From an uncultured Pelagibacteraceae bacterium (GTDB taxonomy: Bacteria > Pseudomonadota > Alphaproteobacteria > Pelagibacterales > Pelagibacteraceae), in assembly GCA_902624075.1 (NCBI GenBank), contig CACNWC010000002.1, positions 61,088 to 125,087 on the forward strand: a stretch of DNA of 64,000 nt, in the 5' to 3' direction. The first letter of the stretch is position 1, and every line of letters starts with the position of its first letter. Shown one piece after another: positions 19,179 to 27,972 of the stretch. The translations under genes and the position numbers were made by a program. The notes under the pieces were generated by a model, which worked only from the letters and a program-made list of their open reading frames with translations, searched no databases and was not told where the DNA came from.

Positions 19179-20327
19179 TTAGTTCTTTTTAGGAGAAGTA
19201 GCTTCTTTATTAGCTTCTTCTTTTTCAGCTACTTTCTTCTCTTTTTCAATCTTTTCAGGACTTAATGGATTTCCCTCAATTTTTTTTGAAATCACACCTG
19301 CTTTTTCCCTAATTGCCATTTCAATTTCTGCAGCAACTTGTGGATTTTGAGCTAAATAGACTTTAGCATTTTCTCTACCTTGTCCTATTTTCTCTCCTTT
19401 GTAAGCGTACCATGCTCCTGATTTTTCAATAATATCGGCCTTAGCTCCTAGATCTACTAACTCACCCATTTTGCTAATTCCTTTTCCATACATTAAATCA
19501 AACTCAACAACTTTGAATGGTGGTGCAACTTTATTCTTAACTACTTTCACTCTTGTAGAGTTACCAATAATTTCATCTTTATCTTTTATGGCACCAATTC
19601 TTCTAATGTCCATTCTTACAGATGAATAAAACTTAAGTGCATTTCCACCTGATGTTGTTTCAGGACTTCCAAACATAACTCCAATTTTCATTCTGATTTG
19701 GTTAATGAAAATCATCATTGTGTTTGTATTTGAAATTGAACCAGTTAATTTTCTTAAAGCCTGACTCATTAAACGTGATTGAAGACCAACATGATGATCG
19801 CCCATCTCACCTTCAATTTCAGCTTTTGGAGTTAGAGCTGCAACAGAGTCAATTACGATAACTGAAATAGAGCCTGATTTTACTAGCGTATCAGCGATTT
19901 CTAAAGCTTGCTCACCAGCATCTGGTTGTGAAATTAAAAGCTCTTCAGTATTTACTCCTAGTTTTTTTGCATAAACTGGGTCTAAAGCATGTTCTGCATC
20001 AACGAATGCACAAATTCCACCGGCCTTTTGAGCTTCAGCAACAACTTGTAAAGCTAATGTTGTTTTTCCAGAAGACTCTGGGCCATAAACTTCTATAATC
20101 CTTCCTTTAGGTAATCCACCTATTCCTAAAGCCAAATCTAAGCTTAATGAACCTGTAGATATCGACTCGATATCCATAGCTCTTTTTTCGCCAAGCTTCA
20201 TTACTGAACCTTTACCGAAATTATCAGTAATTTGGCTAATAGCAGCTTCTAAAGCCTTATTTTTCTCTTTGTTGTCCAATTCTTGATCTTTTGTAGATTT
20301 CACTACTTTTAAGTTATTTTTAGTCAT
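19179..20327 (-). CDS. recA: Recombinase RecA
   Basis: 382 residues from the ATG at 20327. The frame is open 18 codons further, but this ATG has a good Shine-Dalgarno (AGAGGT, 4-5 bases before) and gives a normal N-terminus. Walker A is [12 protein letters not shown] and loop regions ([41 protein letters not shown]) are present. A lysine- and glutamate-rich tail ends the protein. It drives strand exchange and co-protease cleavage of UmuD (encoded at 23704). A possible SOS box lies upstream. Confidence 0.98.
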   Translation of the reverse strand: MTKNNLKVVKSTKDQELDNKEKNKALEAAISQITDNFGKGSVMKLGEKRAMDIESISTGSLSLDLALGIGGLPKGRIIEVYGPESSGKTTLALQVVAEAQKAGGICAFVDAEHALDPVYAKKLGVNTEELLISQPDAGEQALEIADTLVKSGSISVIVIDSVAALTPKAEIEGEMGDHHVGLQSRLMSQALRKLTGSISNTNTMMIFINQIRMKIGVMFGSPETTSGGNALKFYSSVRMDIRRIGAIKDKDEIIGNSTRVKVVKNKVAPPFKVVEFDLMYGKGISKMGELVDLGAKADIIEKSGAWYAYKGEKIGQGRENAKVYLAQNPQVAAEIEMAIREKAGVISKKIEGNPLSPEKIEKEKKVAEKEEANKEATSPKKN

Positions 20328-20375
20328 TTTTACCTCTTTTTTTAATTTTTTTAGTACTCGAATCGTAAAATAAAT

Positions 20376-20390
20376 GTACACATTTTGTTC
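20376..20390 (-). promoter_or_regulatory. Candidate SOS (LexA-like) box in the recA promoter
   Basis: On the plus strand GTAC-N7-GTTC, one mismatch from the alphaproteobacterial SOS consensus GTTC-N7-GTTC. In the recA direction it reads GAAC-AAAATGT-GTAC and overlaps a promoter-like pair TTGCTA, 16 bases, TACATT. The location is right for a recA operator. Similarity to the SOS consensus is from memory and needs a comparison of several SAR11 recA promoters. Confidence 0.45.
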
Positions 20391-20432
20391 TCATTAGCAA
20401 GAATAATTTATTAAAGCTAAAAAAAACCCAAA

Positions 20433-21728
20433 TTACCTAATTTTTAGATATTCACTATTAAGCAAACCAATTGATTTTAAAAGGTTAAACTGAGAGAGAA
20501 CATAGTTTCTCTCAGAATCAGCAAGAGAAATTTGGGCATTTAATAATAAAGAATTAGACTGAATTACCTCCAATGTTGTTCGGTCAGATCCACTATTATA
20601 TTCAGCTACTATTCCCTCATTTGCTATTTCTGCTGCATTTACTTGTGCTCTAACAGAATTTAGTAGACTTTTATTTGATTGATAGTTCGACCAAGCACTA
20701 GCTACATCAGTTTGATTTTTTGTGACCATATTTTCAAGTAATAAATTTTTTTGCAATTCTAAACTTTGATTTTTTTTTAAGGATGCAATATTCTTTCCAC
20801 CTGAAAAAAATGGCCAAGTAATTGTTGCTTTAAGAGTATCTTTTTCTCTTTCATCATAAGTGGCATTTAAATCATTAGTTTTAGATCTATCAAATGATAA
20901 TGTGGCGGATGGTGCTAAATCAGCTTTTGCACTTGTTGTATCTTTTTTTGATTGTTCATATTCTAATTGAGCTATTAATAAGTCTGGATTATTTCTTTTA
21001 GAAATTTCGATTGCAGAATTTAATCCATTAGGTAATTCCACTTCTATTATAGATGATTTATCCAATAATTCTGGATCTCCTAATTTTCCAATTACATTTT
21101 CATAATTTAGTTTGCTGGTCAAAAAATCATTTTCAGCTTGTATCAATTTTGCTTGAGCACCTGCCAATGAAGACTCTGATTGAGCAACATCTGAAAGTGA
21201 TATATTTCCTCTTTCAAGCCTAATTCTATCTGTTTCAACTTGACGATCTAATAAATTTACATTGGATCTATTAATCTTAAGTTTTTCACTAGCTGAAACT
21301 AATCCTGTATAAGCCTGAATTGATTTATATAAAATATCTTGTTCTTTTTTAAGAAGTTTTGTTTTAGCTAAATTTATTCCAATTTTACTTTTTGCTAATT
21401 CTGCACCTCTGCTAAAATCTATAAGTGTTTGTGTGATTGTAATCGATTTGACCGTTGGATCTACATTGGTTATTGATGCATTAGATCCATCACGATTAGT
21501 TAACTTATCAGTTTCCTCTTCGCTTTGACTACCACTTAAAGTTACCGTTGGAAGATAAGAACTTTTTGAAATATTTAATTCTTGTTCTGAAATATTTAAA
21601 CTTTCTCTTTCTGCATTAAGTTCTGGATTATTCTTATAAGATTTTTTTAACGCGCTTATAAACGTCTCAGCATTCACATAAGTAGATAAAAGTAAATTAC
21701 TTACAATTATTAAAAAAAAAATTTTCAT
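20433..21728 (-). CDS. tolC: TolC-family outer membrane efflux protein
   Basis: 431 residues with a signal peptide ending near TYVNA. It has the two repeated outer-membrane efflux domains, with long coiled-coil stretches (ESLNISEQELNISKSSYLPTV; ENDFLTSKLNYENVIGKLG; EYEQSKKDTTSAKADLAP). The SYLPTVTLSGSQS and DLAPSATLSFDRS pair are the typical strand entries of the two repeats. It forms the outer membrane exit duct for type I secretion or RND/MFS efflux. It overlaps the upstream kinase gene by 4 bp. Confidence 0.93.
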   Translation of the reverse strand: MKIFFLIIVSNLLLSTYVNAETFISALKKSYKNNPELNAERESLNISEQELNISKSSYLPTVTLSGSQSEEETDKLTNRDGSNASITNVDPTVKSITITQTLIDFSRGAELAKSKIGINLAKTKLLKKEQDILYKSIQAYTGLVSASEKLKINRSNVNLLDRQVETDRIRLERGNISLSDVAQSESSLAGAQAKLIQAENDFLTSKLNYENVIGKLGDPELLDKSSIIEVELPNGLNSAIEISKRNNPDLLIAQLEYEQSKKDTTSAKADLAPSATLSFDRSKTNDLNATYDEREKDTLKATITWPFFSGGKNIASLKKNQSLELQKNLLLENMVTKNQTDVASAWSNYQSNKSLLNSVRAQVNAAEIANEGIVAEYNSGSDRTTLEVIQSNSLLLNAQISLADSERNYVLSQFNLLKSIGLLNSEYLKIR

Positions 21729-22654
21729 TTATTTTTATATACAGTAGATTTAATTTGATGGTTACTATTTAAATTTAATATAATTGAAGCATATTTAGGT
21801 GTGTATCTAAACATATTTTGTGTAATTCTTTGATACGTCTGCATAAAGCTTAGCACATCCCCTTTGCTCATAATTTTTGTGTTTGAATTTTTTTTACTTT
21901 TAACCCAAAGTTTTCTCTCTTGCTTTAATCTCCATTTTTGTAACAAACTAAAATTTTTTGCTTTTAGATAAATCAAACAATTTAATTGTGAATATAAGTT
22001 TTTATATTTTGATTTTAATTGATGGTTTACATATTTTCTCCAAACCTGTTTTTGATCTTGTGCTTTTTCCATCGAATTAATTGTTTTTTTTAGAGTATTG
22101 TTTTTTTCTGATTTTGCACCAACACACCATCCCTCAAAAATAATTACATCAGGTCTCTTCTTTAAATCGTACCATTTTTTTTTATTAAACCTATCGTCAA
22201 TAGCTTTATTAAACGTTGGTAATTTTAATCTTCTGAATTTCTTACTTTTTGACTTTTTAAAGAAATTTAACATCATATTTATATCGTGTGTTCCAGGAAC
22301 TCCTCTTGTTAAAAGCATAGGATGAACTTTTTTTGATAAATTTATTCGTTCTTTTCTTGTCTTATAAAAGTCATCTATTGAAATCCTAAAAACGTTTAAT
22401 CTAAAGTATTTAGTTAAGATAATTCTGATTAAAGAGCTAATTGTAGTTTTTCCTGTGCCTTGACCACCTGCTAAACCTACAAAATAAGGTCTTTTCTTTT
22501 CAGCTTTTTTGCTGATCCAGAAACATAATGGAATTAAGAAAGACTTAATCATTCTTTCTTTATTTTTGAATTTATCAGCTTTTGTTTCTTGAGACTTAAT
22601 AAAATTTAAACAATCTTTTTTTACCTTACCAAAACATAAACTAAATTGTTGCAT
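21725..22654 (-). CDS. P-loop kinase, D-glycerate 3-kinase-like
   Basis: 309 residues. Walker A is GLAGGQGTGKTTISSL (about residues 83-95). Next comes ISIDDFYKTRKERINLSKKVHP, then TRGVPGTHDINMML and FEGWCVGAK. These blocks match the plant-type glycerate 3-kinase / phosphoribulokinase-uridine kinase group. It would make 3-phosphoglycerate from glycerate, a plausible use of photorespiratory glycolate or glycine carbon, but the substrate is not proven by sequence. It starts 4 bp before the GFA gene end and overlaps tolC. Confidence 0.78.
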   Translation of the reverse strand: MQQFSLCFGKVKKDCLNFIKSQETKADKFKNKERMIKSFLIPLCFWISKKAEKKRPYFVGLAGGQGTGKTTISSLIRIILTKYFRLNVFRISIDDFYKTRKERINLSKKVHPMLLTRGVPGTHDINMMLNFFKKSKSKKFRRLKLPTFNKAIDDRFNKKKWYDLKKRPDVIIFEGWCVGAKSEKNNTLKKTINSMEKAQDQKQVWRKYVNHQLKSKYKNLYSQLNCLIYLKAKNFSLLQKWRLKQERKLWVKSKKNSNTKIMSKGDVLSFMQTYQRITQNMFRYTPKYASIILNLNSNHQIKSTVYKNK

Positions 22655-22658
22655 GAAA

Positions 22659-23021
22659 TTATTTTTTATCTAATGGATGATTTTGACCATCATTTACTGG
22701 AACTTCTTTCATATCAAAAGTATTTATTTCATCAATACACCCAACATTAAATCCTGTCATTGCTGGATTAATTCTTGGATTATGATGTGTGTAAATTCCA
22801 CAATCGGAACAAAAGTAATGTTTGGCTACTTTTGAATGAAATTGATAAAGTTTTAATTTGTCTTCACCTTTAACAATTTTAAAATCTTCATTTTTTACCA
22901 TCGACATAATTGCTCCTTTTCTTTTACATATAGAACAATTACACTTTATTACTTTAGCTAAATCTCCCTCTAAATTAATTTCTGCTTCAACTGCTCCACA
23001 ATGGCAAATAAGTTTTTTCAT
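22659..23021 (-). CDS. GFA/CENP-V family zinc protein
   Basis: 120 residues, full length for the family. The zinc-binding cysteines are laid out as CHCGAVEAEI (residues 5-14), CNCSICKRKGA (about 28-38) and FCSDCGIYTHH (about 70-80). The group was named for glutathione-dependent formaldehyde-activating enzyme, though most members have no shown activity. It abuts the SOUL gene (adjacent stop and start). Function beyond zinc binding is unknown. Confidence 0.85.
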   Translation of the reverse strand: MKKLICHCGAVEAEINLEGDLAKVIKCNCSICKRKGAIMSMVKNEDFKIVKGEDKLKLYQFHSKVAKHYFCSDCGIYTHHNPRINPAMTGFNVGCIDEINTFDMKEVPVNDGQNHPLDKK

Positions 23022-23570
23022 TTATAAATCTATTCTATACATTACTTCGTTTCTTTTTAACATTGGTAAAGTAAATGGTGAATTGTAAGATGCTCTAATT
23101 GGGGGGCTTAGAATTTTAATATTATCTCTTTTAAGATGTTTTTCTAACATTTCTTTATTTTTTAAAAAGTTTTGATCTGAAGATCTACCAGAATATTTAA
23201 TTACAGCATAGTATCCACTTTCTATTGTTAAAATCTTTATTTCTGAATTGGATGGTTTTGGTGCATTATCTTTGTTAAATTTTGAAGGTAGATAAAATTG
23301 CATTGTCATATTCCCATTTTTATTCTCTTGAGTAACAGGAACTGTCATCTTAATTTCTTTTTTTTCCTGATTATTTCCTGAAATATAATTAAATAGTTTT
23401 CTAAAACCATTACCCTTTATAGAATTTGTTTCAATGACTAAACGATCAGAATATTTTCTTATTTCATATTCTTTATTTTCTTTTATCACCTCGTAATTTG
23501 CTTCCTCGTATGCCATAGCCTGAAAACTTAAAGTTAATATTGAAACTAAAATTATTAAAATTTTTTTCAT
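23022..23570 (-). CDS. SOUL-family heme-binding-like protein, secreted
   Basis: 182 residues with a signal peptide (MKKILIILVSILTLSFQAMA). SOUL/HBP features include EEANYEVIKENKEYEIRKY, MTVPVTQ and the C-terminal NSPFTLPMLKRNEV. It probably sits in the periplasm. Members in animals bind heme or other hydrophobic ligands; for bacterial members the ligand is unknown. It is divergent from umuD across 133 bp and begins a SOUL-GFA-kinase-tolC string of genes. Confidence 0.85.
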   Translation of the reverse strand: MKKILIILVSILTLSFQAMAYEEANYEVIKENKEYEIRKYSDRLVIETNSIKGNGFRKLFNYISGNNQEKKEIKMTVPVTQENKNGNMTMQFYLPSKFNKDNAPKPSNSEIKILTIESGYYAVIKYSGRSSDQNFLKNKEMLEKHLKRDNIKILSPPIRASYNSPFTLPMLKRNEVMYRIDL

Positions 23571-23602
23571 TTATATTTAAATTAAACTATCTCTGGTTGA
23601 AG

Positions 23603-23611
23603 TTATCCACA
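23603..23611 (+). other. Exact DnaA box (TTATCCACA)
   Basis: A perfect 9-mer TTATCCACA lies in the SOUL/umuD gap. Only one copy was noticed here, with no cluster of boxes and no AT-rich unwinding element set apart from the background, so it does not by itself suggest an origin. It could titrate DnaA or tie umuDC expression to DnaA. Confidence 0.4.
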
Positions 23612-23616
23612 AGCAC

Positions 23617-23662
23617 ACAAAATGTAGTTTTGATGTTCACGTTTTGATTCACTTTTGATTCA
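23617..23662 (+). promoter_or_regulatory. Candidate SOS control region of umuDC with short direct repeats
   Basis: The gap holds three near-tandem repeats: GTTTTGATGTTCAC (23627-23640), GTTTTGATTCAC (23641-23652) and TTTTGATTCA (23653-23662). Just before them is ACAAAATGT (23617-23625), the same 9-mer found in the recA box. GTTC (23635) and GATT (23646) are separated by 7 bases, a degenerate match to GTTC-N7-GTTC. A repressor site for umuDC is plausible; this is inference. Confidence 0.4.
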
Positions 23663-23703
23663 ATTACGGACTCAAAATACAACCTCTTGCATGCATTGTA
23701 TAA

Positions 23704-24129
23704 ATGAGCTATAAATTAGAACAAAACAAGAACATGAAACTAACTATTCCTTATTATCTACATAAAGCTGGTGCTGGTTTCCCATCACCTGCCACTGATT
23801 ATATCGAAGAAGATATCGATCTAAACATGCATTTAATCAAAAATGTTCCAGCTACTTTTATTATCAGAGTTCAGGGTAAATCCATGGTTGATGTTGGGAT
23901 TAATGATGGAGACTTATTGGTTGTCGATAAAAGTTTAAAACCAAAAAATTTTTCAACGGTTATTGCAAATGTTCATGATGAGCTTGTTGTTAAAACTTTA
24001 GTTCAAGAAAGAGATAAGAAATTTCTAACATCAGGATCTAAAGATTTTTCTAATAGAATTTTAATCAATGAAGAAGAAGATATTTTTATTTGGGGGGTTG
24101 TGACTTATGTCATCCATTCTACGTACTAA
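23704..24129 (+). CDS. umuD: DNA polymerase V subunit UmuD (S24 self-cleaving)
   Basis: 141 residues. The self-cleavage site is A24-G25 (in KAGAGF) with catalytic S60 (GKSM) and K97 (VVKTL). These numbers equal those of E. coli UmuD (24/25, 60, 97), which supports the ATG at 23704 over the one ten codons on. The FPSPATDYIEEDIDLN block follows the cleavage site as in UmuD. There is no DNA-binding domain, so it is not LexA. RecA-stimulated cleavage would yield the active form. The end overlaps umuC by 23 bp. Confidence 0.95.
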   Translation: MSYKLEQNKNMKLTIPYYLHKAGAGFPSPATDYIEEDIDLNMHLIKNVPATFIIRVQGKSMVDVGINDGDLLVVDKSLKPKNFSTVIANVHDELVVKTLVQERDKKFLTSGSKDFSNRILINEEEDIFIWGVVTYVIHSTY

Positions 24130-25387
24130 AAAAATAGGCTTAGTTGATTGTAATTCTTTCTATGTTTCTTGTGAGAGATTATTTAATCCAAAAATAAGAA
24201 AAAAACCAGTTGTGGTTTTATCAAATAATGATGGCTGTATTATTTCTAGATCTAACGAAGCAAAGGCTTTAGGAATTAAAATGGGTGAACCTTACTTTAA
24301 AGGAAAAGATATCATTATCAAAAATAAAGTTGAAGTTTTTTCATCAAATTATTCTTTATATGGAGATTTATCTAGAAGAGTAATGAGAACTCTTAAAAGA
24401 TTTAATACAGAAATAGAAGTCTATTCGATAGATGAGGCATTTATAGATTTATCTAATTTCCCAGACTCTGAAGTTGAAAAAGTTGGAAAAGAAATTAGAG
24501 AAACAGTTTTACAGTGGACTGGTATTCCAACTAGTATTGGAATCGCTAAAACAAAAACTTTGAGTAAAATTGCAAATCATATTGCAAAGAAAAAACAGTC
24601 AGGTGTTACTAGTTTAATTGGTATAGAAAATTTAGATCCAATTTTAGAAAAAGTCGAAATTAATGATGTATGGGGTGTGGGTAGACAACTCACTAAGTTT
24701 TATCAAAAAAACGGAATTTATAATGCAAAGCAACTTAAAAATAAATCCAATACATGGATTAAAAAGTGCTCTAATGTTTTAAGTTCTAGAACTGCAATGG
24801 AACTTAGAGGAATTCCTTGTATAAATTTAGAAACTACACAAACAAAAAGAAAAAGTTGTGTTGTCTCAAGATCATTTGGAAAGAGAATTGAAAAATTTCA
24901 AGAATTAAAAGAAGCAGTTGCAAACTATTGTTTAAATGCATCTGAAAAAATTAGATCAGAGTCTTTAGTTGCAAAAGCAATTACGGTGTTTGTCAGAACT
25001 AGTCCTTTTCAAAGAGACTATGGTTATTATTCAAATGCAAAGACAATTGATTTTCCAATCGCAACAAATAATAGTATTGAGACTGTTAAAACTGCGATTT
25101 TAATTTTAGAAAGCATTTTCAAAAATGGATATCGATATCAGAAAGCAGGTGTCATGCTTACAGGACTACGTAACGATGATGGTAGAAAAAATTTATTTTC
25201 ATCAGAAAAAGATGAAAAAATAAAAACCTTAATGCAATCAATTGATAATACTAACTATAGATATGGAAGATCAACTTTAAGTCTTGCGAGCGCAGGTGTT
25301 CATAAAAAATGGAATATGCGAAGACAATACTCTTCTAAAATAGATACTGCTGATTTTTATTGTTTACCAACAATAAGAGCTACTTAG
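24107..25387 (+). CDS. umuC: DNA polymerase V catalytic subunit UmuC
   Basis: 426 residues, normal for UmuC. Y-family motifs: DCNSFYVSCERLF near the N-terminus, VLSNNDGCIISRS and YSIDEAFIDLS, carrying the catalytic acidic residues. The C-terminal UmuC-specific part is present (HKKWNMRRQYSSK, near the end). It does translesion synthesis with UmuD'. It starts inside umuD and runs to an 8-bp overlap with the alginate lyase gene. A mutagenic polymerase is a costly keep for a streamlined genome. Confidence 0.96.
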   Translation: MSSILRTKKIGLVDCNSFYVSCERLFNPKIRKKPVVVLSNNDGCIISRSNEAKALGIKMGEPYFKGKDIIIKNKVEVFSSNYSLYGDLSRRVMRTLKRFNTEIEVYSIDEAFIDLSNFPDSEVEKVGKEIRETVLQWTGIPTSIGIAKTKTLSKIANHIAKKKQSGVTSLIGIENLDPILEKVEINDVWGVGRQLTKFYQKNGIYNAKQLKNKSNTWIKKCSNVLSSRTAMELRGIPCINLETTQTKRKSCVVSRSFGKRIEKFQELKEAVANYCLNASEKIRSESLVAKAITVFVRTSPFQRDYGYYSNAKTIDFPIATNNSIETVKTAILILESIFKNGYRYQKAGVMLTGLRNDDGRKNLFSSEKDEKIKTLMQSIDNTNYRYGRSTLSLASAGVHKKWNMRRQYSSKIDTADFYCLPTIRAT

Positions 25388-26573
25388 TAAAATGACAGTT
25401 TGCTTCGACTACTGTCCAAGAAGCTGAACCAAAAGGTCTATTACCAATATTTAGATAATGTTGAACTAAATCCCACTGATAACTATTAAGTTTACTTTTA
25501 TCTTGAGACCATTCTTTTAATCTTTGTACATTTTCATGATCAGGAAATCTTGAAACATAGGCATATAACCATCCCCAATTACTACTTGATCGACTATTGA
25601 GGTCTTGTTTTTTATAATTTTTTGCAGGTCCTGGATGCTTCATGCTTTTTGCGTATTCGAAAACAATTTCATTATTTTCAGTAAAATCTATAAAAAATTT
25701 AACAATGTTGTGATAATTTTTTTCCTTATGTTCATAATCCCAAACATTATAACCTTGATTTTCAGCTATCAAAGCAATGACCGCTAATGCATTCATGGCT
25801 CTAGCTTGATAAAACATTGCCCTTCCACCCCTTCTTGTTTCAATAGGCATGCTTCCATCTTTTCTTTGATATTTTATAGCAGCCTCAAAATTTTTAAAAG
25901 CGGTTCTAAATAATTTATTATCATTTAGTAAAATTCCTAATTGCATATGACTCATCGCGGATGATAAAGCATGATTATGTGCTCTTTTAGGTGTACCAGC
26001 TGCACCAGATCCTGATTTATAGTTTGAGTATTCGTACATTAAATGTTCATTTTTTTTTACAATCTTTTTAAACCAATCTTTTATAATTTTGTCCTCTGCT
26101 TCTGTAACTTCAATAACTTGTTTGGCAAATGAATATGCTGCCATCATTGGTGAAGCTATATAAAGATTAACAGTTAAAGTATCGTTCCAGTGTCTTCCTT
26201 CTCCATCAGAAGGTCCAGTTCTTTGGGCAGCATTAGCTTTTGCCCACTCTAAAATTACTCTTTTTACATTTTCACACGCTTCCACATTCCCACTACCACA
26301 AGGAAAACTAAAGTCTTCAAATTTGCTCTTAGCGTGATCAAATCTATTATCAAGTCCGTACCCAGAGGGTGCTTCAACTTTTAATACTGGTAAAACATAG
26401 TTCTTATCCGGACTCACATATAAATCTTTAATACATCCTTTTTTATCCTTTTGAATTGGAAAAATAATTTCTGGTTGAGTGACTGTTGCTTTTTTTCTTA
26501 TTTTTTTAAAATCAGCATAAGAAATATTTGAAATAAAAAATAATGATATGAAAAGTATTGAAATTTTTTTCAC
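25380..26573 (-). CDS. Putative alginate lyase (PL5-like), secreted
   Basis: 397 residues with a signal peptide (ending near SYA, residue 20). The body matches the alginate lyase fold: WNDTLTVNLYIASPMMAAYSF, then AHNHALSS with N200-H201, then RRGGRAMFY with R248 and Y255. In the PL5 enzyme A1-III the catalytic set is N191, H192, R239 and Y246, and the spacing R-to-Y of seven residues is the same. Three or four cysteines could form disulfides. It could cleave mannuronate-rich polymers or remodel the cell's own glycan. Activity is inferred. Confidence 0.72.
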   Translation of the reverse strand: MKKISILFISLFFISNISYADFKKIRKKATVTQPEIIFPIQKDKKGCIKDLYVSPDKNYVLPVLKVEAPSGYGLDNRFDHAKSKFEDFSFPCGSGNVEACENVKRVILEWAKANAAQRTGPSDGEGRHWNDTLTVNLYIASPMMAAYSFAKQVIEVTEAEDKIIKDWFKKIVKKNEHLMYEYSNYKSGSGAAGTPKRAHNHALSSAMSHMQLGILLNDNKLFRTAFKNFEAAIKYQRKDGSMPIETRRGGRAMFYQARAMNALAVIALIAENQGYNVWDYEHKEKNYHNIVKFFIDFTENNEIVFEYAKSMKHPGPAKNYKKQDLNSRSSSNWGWLYAYVSRFPDHENVQRLKEWSQDKSKLNSYQWDLVQHYLNIGNRPFGSASWTVVEANCHFTK

Positions 26574-26578
26574 TACAT

Positions 26579-27871
26579 CTAATTTATTTGTTTACCTTTT
26601 TTAAATGGATCATGTAGAAGTTTTTTATGATTATATTTATATTTAGTGTTGTTATAATGGAGTGAATTAACAACCAATATTCTTGAATTTTCTACATCAA
26701 TTAAAATCATATTCCCACCATAGCCACCCATTCCAAATATAATTTTGTCTTTTAATCCTGGAAAATCCATATGAAATTGACCCCCATATGATTTTGTACG
26801 ATTAAATGCAGGCTCTTCTTTTTCTTTGCTTCCTTTTGGTATTCTTCTTTTGTAAATTTCTTTTAAATATTTTCCAACACAAGTATCATTCTGATAATCA
26901 TCCATTATAGCTTTTGCTATTCTAAGATAGTCAAATCTCGTTGCCATTATGTTAGGATGTCCATTTCCCCAAGTTTCATTAAAACTAGTGTAGCCATAAC
27001 GAATGCTATTTTTGATCTTTATTTTATCGTTGAAAACTTTGCTATAAAATTTGTCATAATCTTCACCAATTTTAAATTTCATATAGTTTAAAATTAACTG
27101 AGTGACAAATCCATTGTAATTGTATCTTTCCTTAGATTTTTTTGTATTTTGGTTGTTAAAGTAAGAGCGCATGGTTGTTGCAATATCTCTATCTTCATAT
27201 GCACCTAATTTACTGGTACCATCTTCAAATTCATCGATGTATTTTTGATCACCAGTATTCATATTTAAAAAATTAATTAATTTTTGATCATGATAAAGAG
27301 AATCTTTTATTATAGGCCAGTCATTTACTCTAGCATCAACTCCATCAATATAACCATCACATATTGCGTGACCTACTAAATAAGAAGTTACTGACTTACC
27401 CATTGACATTGAATAAAATTTTGTTTCATTATTCAAAAACTCTCCCAGTCTCTCTTTAGGAGAAAGTTCATCAATTAATACTTCACCATCTTGATAATAT
27501 AAATAGCTAAGGATACCTTTGGTTTTCATTTGCTTTTTTACAAATTTATCTTCAATTAAGTTGAATTTAAAATCGTAGGAACTATTTGTCGGTTTAAACT
27601 CTTTTAAATGTTGACTTCTATCTCTATATGAATATTTCCATAAATAATAAATCAGCGTATCTCTATTTGGGTTTGAATGATAGGCAATATTAGTAGCTGA
27701 TAATGCTTTATTTTTTATTTTGATATTTAGATTGTGAGATCCTTGCTCATTTAAATATTGATGATGTCCGTTTTCAGAAAGCCACTTACTAAAAAACCAA
27801 TTTAATCTCTCAGCAAATGCATTGCTTGAAGTTAATAAGCTTAAAGTAATGATTACTAATATTTTTTTCAT
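26579..27871 (-). CDS. Secreted serine hydrolase (class C beta-lactamase family)
   Basis: 430 residues from the ATG at 27871; the frame is open 18 codons further, but this ATG starts a clean signal peptide (MKKILVIITLSLLTSSNAFA). The catalytic SxxK is S156-K159 (SMGK), followed by a YxN-like pair in YNYNGF. The end region GGQFHMDFPGLKDKIIFGMGGYGGN has the third conserved element in a non-KTG form. The family includes esterases, DD-peptidases and amidases as well as beta-lactamases, so the substrate is open. It ends 5 bp before the alginate lyase gene. Confidence 0.8.
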   Translation of the reverse strand: MKKILVIITLSLLTSSNAFAERLNWFFSKWLSENGHHQYLNEQGSHNLNIKIKNKALSATNIAYHSNPNRDTLIYYLWKYSYRDRSQHLKEFKPTNSSYDFKFNLIEDKFVKKQMKTKGILSYLYYQDGEVLIDELSPKERLGEFLNNETKFYSMSMGKSVTSYLVGHAICDGYIDGVDARVNDWPIIKDSLYHDQKLINFLNMNTGDQKYIDEFEDGTSKLGAYEDRDIATTMRSYFNNQNTKKSKERYNYNGFVTQLILNYMKFKIGEDYDKFYSKVFNDKIKIKNSIRYGYTSFNETWGNGHPNIMATRFDYLRIAKAIMDDYQNDTCVGKYLKEIYKRRIPKGSKEKEEPAFNRTKSYGGQFHMDFPGLKDKIIFGMGGYGGNMILIDVENSRILVVNSLHYNNTKYKYNHKKLLHDPFKKGKQIN

Positions 27872-27972
27872 AGTTATGCTATTTTTTTTTGTTGTCCCTT
27901 TATTTACAAGTGAGCACAACCACACTTACTTATTTATGAAAGCTAAAATAATTAAGTAGTTTCGTCAAATAT

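Noticed and set aside
23581-23703. Replication origin at the DnaA box
   Set aside because: Only one box; no cluster, no dnaA or other origin-linked genes nearby.
23704-24129. LexA repressor instead of UmuD
   Set aside because: The protein has no DNA-binding helix-turn-helix and is coupled to umuC with matching UmuD numbering.
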